In this document: one piece after another, positions 13,049-17,947 of the stretch | How positions within the stretch are numbered: the stretch's first letter is position 1 | How the letters are laid out: every line of letters starts with the position of its first letter | NCBI GenBank assembly: GCA_964649795.1 | Contig: CAZYQY010000011.1 | Span: 1 to 17,947 of the forward strand | DNA from: JABMPX01 sp964649795 | GTDB taxonomy: Bacteria > Patescibacteriota > Minisyncoccia > Portnoybacterales > UBA2143 | Direction of reading: 5' to 3' | Length of the DNA: 17,947 nucleotides | Program-made: the position numbers and the translations under genes | The notes under the pieces: generated by a model | Database searches by the model: none | What the model was told of the DNA's origin: nothing | The model's input: the letters and a program-made list of their open reading frames with translations, nothing else

Positions 13049-13083
13049 GAGGGTTGTAAAAAAAAGACACAACCCTCTTTTTC
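13049..13083 (+). terminator. Intrinsic terminator after the AAR-like gene
   Basis: A perfect 9-bp stem GAGGGTTGT (13049-13057) with ACAACCCTC (13069-13077) is followed by TTTTTC. It closes the 11772-13042 unit. Confidence 0.9.
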
Positions 13084-13103
13084 TTTTTTAATTTTTGTTT
13101 TTA

Positions 13104-13112
13104 TGGTATAAT
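13104..13112 (+). promoter_or_regulatory. Extended -10 promoter of the histidine kinase gene
   Basis: TGGTATAAT gives an extended -10 (TGn) with a perfect TATAAT at 13107-13112; no -35 is evident in the T-rich DNA upstream. The ATG at 13125 is 12 bases further with no ribosome binding site, which favours a leaderless message starting there over the longer upstream frame. Confidence 0.65.
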
Positions 13113-13124
13113 AAAATTTGGAAT

Positions 13125-15353
13125 ATGAATACGAATTTCGTCAATATACTCCCTTTAATTAGCACTATCTTTGTCTTTAGTTTGGGGAGTTTTGTATATT
13201 CTCGGAACAGGAAATCAAAATTAAATATTATTTTTGCTCTGATTGCTATAGTAGTTAGTATTTGGCTTTTTGGGACATTTATGATGTTTATTAGCCGAAC
13301 TGATGCACAGGCTATTTTTTGGGATAGATTTATCTATATGGGAGTTGTATTTGTGCCTGCTTTAATGTATCACTTCAGTATTATTTTCTCGAAGAGAAAA
13401 GGTCAGAAGAAATTATTAATTTTAAGCTACATTTTTTCTTTTCTTTTTCTTGTATTGTCTCGCACAGATTATTTTGTTAGCGATTTATTCAGATATACCT
13501 GGGGAGTTCATACTCAAGCCAAATTATTTCATCATATTTTTCTAATAAACTTTTTCTATTTTTTAATCTTAACTCTTAGAAATTTCTACCAATATTATAG
13601 AAGTAAAGTATTAAAGGGGCTAGAAAGAACAAGGGCAAAATATGTTCTTTTAGCATTTTTTGTTCTTATTATAGTTGGCTCTACGGCTTATGCTCCGGCT
13701 TATAAAATTAGTATTTATCCCTTTTCTTTTTCTTCGGGATTAGTTTTTACCATTATCCTTGCCTATGCCATTGTTAGATATCGGTTGATGGATATTCGGG
13801 TGGCGATAAAGAGGAGTACGGTTTTTTCGGGTTTGGTTATTGTTATCACAGCGGCGTACGCTTTGGCCGCTTTTTTACTAAGCTGGATTTTCTTTGGCGG
13901 GATTTATACATTCAGAACCCAAGTGATTATCGGTTTAATCGTCGCTTTCTTAGTCTCTGTCGGGTTCAGGCCTCTTTATGACTGGCTAAGAAAAACTACT
14001 GACGCTTTCTTGTTTAAAGGGGAATACAGGCCCCAAGAATTAGTCGCTAATGTTTCTGATTTTTTATCTCAGACATTGGATTTGAATAAAGTTATTGATT
14101 TTTTAAAGAAACGTATTGTTCAGGCATTAAGAGTGGATAAGATGGAAATAATGGTTTTAGATGAGCCGTTTCAACAAGTCAAGGCATTGCAAAAAGCCCA
14201 GGATAAAATTAAAGGCATTTCTTTGAATAAAGGCGATTTAACAATGAAGTCCGATAAAAAGCCATTAGCAAAATTAATTGGATATTTCGGCAGACAAAGA
14301 GAAGTATTAGTTTTAGAAGAATTAAAAAGAAAAAAGGCGGAAAAAAATTTGGTCATTCAAGATACTCCTTTAATTAAAGAAATGGAAAAACTTGAAACAG
14401 CTTTAGTAATTCCTTTATTACTTAAAGAAAGATTAGTTGGCTTGTTTCTTTTGCAGCCAAAGAGATCTGGAGATATGTTTACAAATGAAGATATAAAGGT
14501 TTTGGAGACAATTGCCGCGCAAGCAGCCATTGCTATTGAAAATGCCCGGCTTTATGAGGAGATGAAAGATTTTTCTAAAACGCTTCAAAAAGAGGTTGCC
14601 CGCCAGACAAAGAGTTTAAGAGAAGCAAATATCCGGCTGGAACAATTAGACAAAGCCAAGTCAGAATTTATTTCATTGGCTTCTCATCAATTAAGAACCC
14701 CTTTGAGTATTATTAAGGGATATGTTTCTATGATGATAGAAGGCGATTGGGGAGAACCTAATCCTGAGCAGAAGAAACAATTAGAAAAAATATATTTAAG
14801 CAATGAAAGATTGATTAAATTAGTTGAGGACTTATTGACTGTTTCCCGTATTGAATCAGGCCGTTTGGAATTTGATTTACAGCCCTTGTCATTAGATGAT
14901 TTAACCGAAGGCATAGTTAAGGAATTTAGCCAGATGGCTGCCAGAAAAGAACTCTATTTAAAATATTTTAAGCCGAAAAAACTATTGTCTAAAGTTAAAG
15001 TTGATTCATTAAAAATCAGACAGGTTATCCAGAATTTAATTGACAATGCTATCCATTATACAAGAAAAGGAGGAATAATTGTTAATCTTCAAGAGAAAAA
15101 TAATAAAATTGTTTTTAGTATTAAGGACACAGGCATTGGCGTTTCAGAAGAAGAGAAAATTACTCTTTTTGAAAGATTTTCCCGAGGCAAGGAAGTGGGC
15201 AAGATGAATACTGAAGGAGTTGGATTAGGACTATACTTAGCCGCTAAGTTAATCAATGCCCATCAAGGTAGAATATGGGTTGAATCAGAGGGCAAAAATA
15301 AAGGCAGCACTTTTTATTTTGAGTTGCCAATAAAAAAGAAGAAAGAGAAATAA
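13125..15353 (+). CDS. Seven-TM/GAF sensor histidine kinase (orphan)
   Basis: The 742-residue protein has about seven to nine N-terminal membrane helices (residues ~8-285, HisKA_7TM-like), a GAF domain (~305-475, ending 'ETIAAQAAIAIENARLYEEM'), a coiled coil (~475-515) and a kinase core. The HisKA box is 'SEFISLASHQLRTPLSIIKG', with phospho-acceptor His521. The ATPase domain shows the N box 'NLIDNAIHYT' (637-646), G1 'DTGIGV' (668-673), the F box 'LFERFSRG' (681-688) and G2 'GVGLGLYLA' (698-706). All catalytic boxes look intact, so it should be active. No receiver domain or response regulator is encoded nearby, which makes it an orphan; its ligand is unknown. An irregular Lys-rich insert (~350-410) interrupts the GAF domain. 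Confidence 0.88.
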   Translation: MNTNFVNILPLISTIFVFSLGSFVYSRNRKSKLNIIFALIAIVVSIWLFGTFMMFISRTDAQAIFWDRFIYMGVVFVPALMYHFSIIFSKRKGQKKLLILSYIFSFLFLVLSRTDYFVSDLFRYTWGVHTQAKLFHHIFLINFFYFLILTLRNFYQYYRSKVLKGLERTRAKYVLLAFFVLIIVGSTAYAPAYKISIYPFSFSSGLVFTIILAYAIVRYRLMDIRVAIKRSTVFSGLVIVITAAYALAAFLLSWIFFGGIYTFRTQVIIGLIVAFLVSVGFRPLYDWLRKTTDAFLFKGEYRPQELVANVSDFLSQTLDLNKVIDFLKKRIVQALRVDKMEIMVLDEPFQQVKALQKAQDKIKGISLNKGDLTMKSDKKPLAKLIGYFGRQREVLVLEELKRKKAEKNLVIQDTPLIKEMEKLETALVIPLLLKERLVGLFLLQPKRSGDMFTNEDIKVLETIAAQAAIAIENARLYEEMKDFSKTLQKEVARQTKSLREANIRLEQLDKAKSEFISLASHQLRTPLSIIKGYVSMMIEGDWGEPNPEQKKQLEKIYLSNERLIKLVEDLLTVSRIESGRLEFDLQPLSLDDLTEGIVKEFSQMAARKELYLKYFKPKKLLSKVKVDSLKIRQVIQNLIDNAIHYTRKGGIIVNLQEKNNKIVFSIKDTGIGVSEEEKITLFERFSRGKEVGKMNTEGVGLGLYLAAKLINAHQGRIWVESEGKNKGSTFYFELPIKKKKEK

Positions 15354-15430
15354 GATATTTTAAAAAGGGTTGATAATGCGATCGTTTTTTTTGATTAAGA
15401 ATACAAGTATTAAAGTTTTAGAAAATTTTT

Positions 15431-16792
15431 ATGGGAAACAATGAAATTATAAGGAAAGTCGTTAAATTTACCGAAAGTATAGTTAACGGTAATGATTTCA
15501 ATGAAATCGAAATTCAGAAAATATTAAATCTATCCTATCGTTTTGATAGTAATTTAAATATCTACAGAGGAATTTTGTCCGTTCATAATTTTTATAAATT
15601 TGAAAAGCTTCCTTTGGGAAAATTTAAGAATCTTAGCACAGACGAAAGATTTATAAAATGTGTTTCCTTGTTGAATGGGGATGTTCTGTTGTCTTCTGAA
15701 ATAGGGGATTTATTTCTAAGCATCCTTACAATTCCCGATGAGGGAATAGAGCTTAGAGACATATTATTAGGGAGTTTCTACGGTTCTTTGTGGTCTTTAA
15801 TGAATAATCCTGAAAATTTCGAAATGGCAGTAGATTATGGTATTGAAATGGCAAAATCAGCTTTTAGCATAGATAGATTTGATTTTTCAAAAAAAATAAA
15901 ATTAAAGAATAATAGTACAAAGACAATCAATTTAGCTGGAAGCGGCAAAAAAGAAATCAAACTACTTAATATCAGCTCTATGACCGCTGTAATAACAGCG
16001 GTAATTGGTAGAAAGATTGACGAAAACATTATAGTAGAGAAAACTATATCACGAGCTACATCTAGTATAGCCGGATCAGGAGATATTTTTGAATCAATAG
16101 GAGTTAACTTGGATATGCCGATTAATAAAATAGCTGAGATGTCGTTAGAAACTAAATTGGGAGTATTCGATATTAACAGGGTAGTTCCCAAGCTAAATCA
16201 TATTTATGATGGACGCTTATACGATGTGCAGGTTTTCGCTGGCCTAGTTGGGGGAGCTGCCATAGTAAATCCAGTTGATACAGATTTAATAAATTATGGT
16301 CTAACAAGAGGATCAAGTAAATTGTGTTTGGCTATTTTAAATAAATTGTATCCCGGTAAAAATGTTATTATCCTTCAGGGAAAAAATCCGAGGGGAGAAA
16401 CCATAATAGATCAGATATCCATTGTGGCTGATACTGAAATCGTCCAGACAATTAACGGCAAAAATTCTTTACATACAATAACGCCGAAAGAATTTGGCTT
16501 TGACTTTGAACCATTTAAGTATATCCAGACTGCTGAAAGTCAAAAAGAAAATATTAATCAATTCATTAAATTATTAGCTGGTCAAGGTAATAAAAGTCTT
16601 AAACAGGCGGTCGCAATGGAAGTTACCTTAAATCTATATGGTTTAGGGGTGATTAATAACTTAAAAAATGCTGCTCGGTTAGCCTTAGAAGTAATTAATT
16701 CTGGGAAGGGGCTTAAATTGCTAGAAAAACTTATTGTGATTTCTGGTGGTGATATTAATAAATTTAATAAATTAATCAGAGATGTTACCTAA
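15431..16792 (+). CDS. TrpD-like phosphoribosyltransferase paralogue
   Basis: The 453-residue protein matches anthranilate phosphoribosyltransferase-type (glycosyltransferase family 3) folds in its middle and C-terminus. 'INLAGSGKKEIKLLNISSMTAVITA' spans 166-190; the key stretch 'TISRATSSIAGSGDIFESIG' is at 205-224, followed by VNLD. The C-terminal 'AMEVTLNLYGLGVINNLKNA' and 'ALEVINSGKGLKLLEKL' match the TrpD ending. Two PRPP-binding motifs are altered: GTGGDG is replaced by AGSGKKE (169-175) and KHGNR by KTISR. It is ~100 residues longer than TrpD (~340) because of an extra segment between ~45 and 100. So it is probably not an anthranilate enzyme; a nucleoside phosphorylase or a different phosphoribosyl acceptor is likely. 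No other trp gene is near. It overlaps the next gene by 11 bases, so the two work together. Confidence 0.7.
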   Translation: MGNNEIIRKVVKFTESIVNGNDFNEIEIQKILNLSYRFDSNLNIYRGILSVHNFYKFEKLPLGKFKNLSTDERFIKCVSLLNGDVLLSSEIGDLFLSILTIPDEGIELRDILLGSFYGSLWSLMNNPENFEMAVDYGIEMAKSAFSIDRFDFSKKIKLKNNSTKTINLAGSGKKEIKLLNISSMTAVITAVIGRKIDENIIVEKTISRATSSIAGSGDIFESIGVNLDMPINKIAEMSLETKLGVFDINRVVPKLNHIYDGRLYDVQVFAGLVGGAAIVNPVDTDLINYGLTRGSSKLCLAILNKLYPGKNVIILQGKNPRGETIIDQISIVADTEIVQTINGKNSLHTITPKEFGFDFEPFKYIQTAESQKENINQFIKLLAGQGNKSLKQAVAMEVTLNLYGLGVINNLKNAARLALEVINSGKGLKLLEKLIVISGGDINKFNKLIRDVT

Positions 16793-17867
16793 ACTAATAA
16801 AAGAAAATATTGATCATGCAGAAAAAGAAATTAGAATGGATGATCATTTTGTTCAAAATATTATTTTAAAAGAAGGTTATTTTCCGATTCAGGGAAAAAT
16901 CTCTTTGGGTTCGATTTCTGATATAGAGTTTCTTCGAAGTAAGTTTTCCTGTCATTATAATTTAGAGAAATTTAATGATGTTCCAAAATCAAGGCAGCAT
17001 CTTATTACTGGTTTTGGTCCAACAAACGCGCCAACGGGTGGCACTTTGTCAATGATTTTGAGGGCATTGTTTTTTGAAAGGAAAACCGGGATTGATTCCA
17101 CGATTATTATTTCTAATCTAGGCGCTTTTAATTCGCGGAATATAAATATAGAAAAAATCGATTATCTTACTGAAAGATTCATTAAATTTATACGTGCTCT
17201 GGGTTATAAAGGAGAATTAAGAACCCATAATAATTTTGATTTACTTGTGGCATCAAACCTAACTTCGAAAGTATTAACCATCAAAGATTTTTTAGAAAAC
17301 AAAGAAATAACTACAGATTTATATAAAAAATTAGGAATTCAAGGGAAAGATTTTCCTACTTTTGTTGATGCTAATTTTACAGTCGCCGATATTCTTTTGC
17401 CTAGTATTCTAAAGAAGAAGCAGAGAATATTAGTTTTTGTTGGTATTGAAGAGTACTATTTTCCAAAATTAGCTAATGTAGTTTTGCAAAGATTTAATAA
17501 ACATCACTCAGGCCAATTTACTTCTAGCGATGTATTAGCGAGTTCCATATTCGGTCATCTTATAGAAGGATTAAATGGTTTCCCAAAGATGTCAAAAAGT
17601 ATCCCAGAATCTTCAATTAACCTTGATGATTCAGAAAATGATTTAGAAAGAAAAATTTTAAAATGTGATTCAAAAGATGAAAAGATCATTCTTCAAATGA
17701 TAAATCTTGTCTCTGATTGGGATTTAAGGAGAATTAAAAAAGCTAACAAAGCATTTAGGGAAAAGGGGACGACATGGATTAGATTTAAAAAAGATTATCT
17801 TAATTATTTTATGGATTGGCTTCTTAGTTATCTCGGGTATAAAACTTCGTCATTTTTTAGTTCTTAG
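16782..17867 (+). CDS. TrpRS-like class I aminoacyl-tRNA synthetase paralogue
   Basis: The 361-residue protein has the class Ic synthetase (TrpRS/TyrRS) layout. A HIGH-region equivalent 'GFGPTNAPTGGTLS' lies at 77-90, 'VGIEEYYFPKLANVV' (220-234) sits where TrpRS has its VGxDQ helix, and an intact KMSKS (269-273) is in 'GFPKMSKSIPESSINLDDS', resembling archaeal/eukaryotic TrpRS. The HIGH His residues are lost (PTGGTL instead of PTGxxHxGH), so ordinary tRNA charging is doubtful; ATP-dependent activation may be kept. It is probably a paralogue with another role, for example modifying a peptide, tRNA or small molecule. The gene overlaps the TrpD-like gene by 11 bases (ATG at 16782, upstream stop at 16790-16792), which implies joint function. 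The C-terminal region (~305-355) is helical, with no recognised tRNA-binding domain. Confidence 0.7.
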   Translation: MLPKLIKENIDHAEKEIRMDDHFVQNIILKEGYFPIQGKISLGSISDIEFLRSKFSCHYNLEKFNDVPKSRQHLITGFGPTNAPTGGTLSMILRALFFERKTGIDSTIIISNLGAFNSRNINIEKIDYLTERFIKFIRALGYKGELRTHNNFDLLVASNLTSKVLTIKDFLENKEITTDLYKKLGIQGKDFPTFVDANFTVADILLPSILKKKQRILVFVGIEEYYFPKLANVVLQRFNKHHSGQFTSSDVLASSIFGHLIEGLNGFPKMSKSIPESSINLDDSENDLERKILKCDSKDEKIILQMINLVSDWDLRRIKKANKAFREKGTTWIRFKKDYLNYFMDWLLSYLGYKTSSFFSS

Positions 17868-17888
17868 TTTCGTTTCTTTTCTGATCTT

Positions 17889-17910
17889 AGTCTTAATTTG
17901 GACTTTTTTT
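17889..17910 (+). terminator. Weak terminator candidate after the synthetase-like gene
   Basis: AGTC (17889-17892) can pair with GACT (17901-17904) before a run of T. The stem is only four or five pairs, so the call is weak. Nothing else was recognised between 17868 and the window end. Confidence 0.25.
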
Positions 17911-17947
17911 CTTCGAGATTATCAAAAACAAAGAATTGTCAGTTTTT

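Noticed and set aside
13095..13124. Longer start of the histidine kinase at 13095
   Set aside because: It would begin upstream of and run through the extended -10 box at 13104-13112; the ATG at 13125 fits a leaderless message.
1..17947. CRISPR arrays, tRNA or rRNA genes, insertion sequences
   Set aside because: No regularly spaced repeats, no cloverleaf or rRNA signatures and no transposase were seen; the only repeats are the three terminator elements.

Overview
The window is AT-rich, densely packed DNA. The gene types suggest a Candidate Phyla Radiation (Patescibacteria, Parcubacteria-like) bacterium: a TrmB-family regulator, a secreted fibronectin-III-like/PKD protein, a leader peptidase of the prepilin type, a large orphan histidine kinase, very short gaps, and many promoters whose -10 box lies about 10 bases before the start codon. 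That assignment is inference; there is no rRNA or tRNA here to confirm it.

Layout. 1-2752 (+): the C-terminal end of a radical SAM-like protein cut by the window edge, an overlapping prepilin-peptidase-like membrane protein, and a secreted fn3/PKD protein. 2772-3506 (-): a TrmB-type regulator. 3552-6981: the centrepiece, an apparently complete minimal cassette for a ribosomally made, azol(in)e-type peptide (RiPP). It has one 722-residue protein joining a leader-binding-like N-terminus, a SagB-type flavin dehydrogenase and a YcaO cyclodehydratase (3731-5899), then a DUF2268-like zinc protease (5954-6784), then a 50-residue precursor on the minus strand (6829-6981) ending in a Gly/Cys-rich core with four Cys. 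7283-8050 (-): a second HExxH protein. 8093-10440 (+): a possible 28-residue peptide, a strong terminator, a radical SAM/SPASM maturase with a PqqD-like N-terminus, and a SAM-dependent methyltransferase. 10611-11653: a 33-residue membrane peptide, a 57-residue Gly/Ser/His-rich peptide with a structured leader and strong ribosome binding site, and an unknown Trp/Lys-rich protein. 11772-13042: an unknown 69-residue protein coupled to a homologue of cyanobacterial acyl-ACP reductase. 13125-15353: a seven-TM/GAF histidine kinase. 15431-17867: an overlapping pair made of a TrpD-like phosphoribosyltransferase paralogue and a TrpRS-like class I synthetase paralogue.

How it may work together (inference). 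The fused YcaO/SagB enzyme would turn Cys (and perhaps Ser) of the minus-strand precursor into azolines and azoles, and one of the HExxH proteases could remove the leader. The radical SAM enzyme and methyltransferase could further tailor this peptide or a second one. No transporter, separate E1-like partner or immunity gene was recognised. A family of about 65-bp terminator elements (3552, 7148, 10452) punctuates the region, and perfect 9-base DnaA-box sequences lie near promoters or next to two of these elements.
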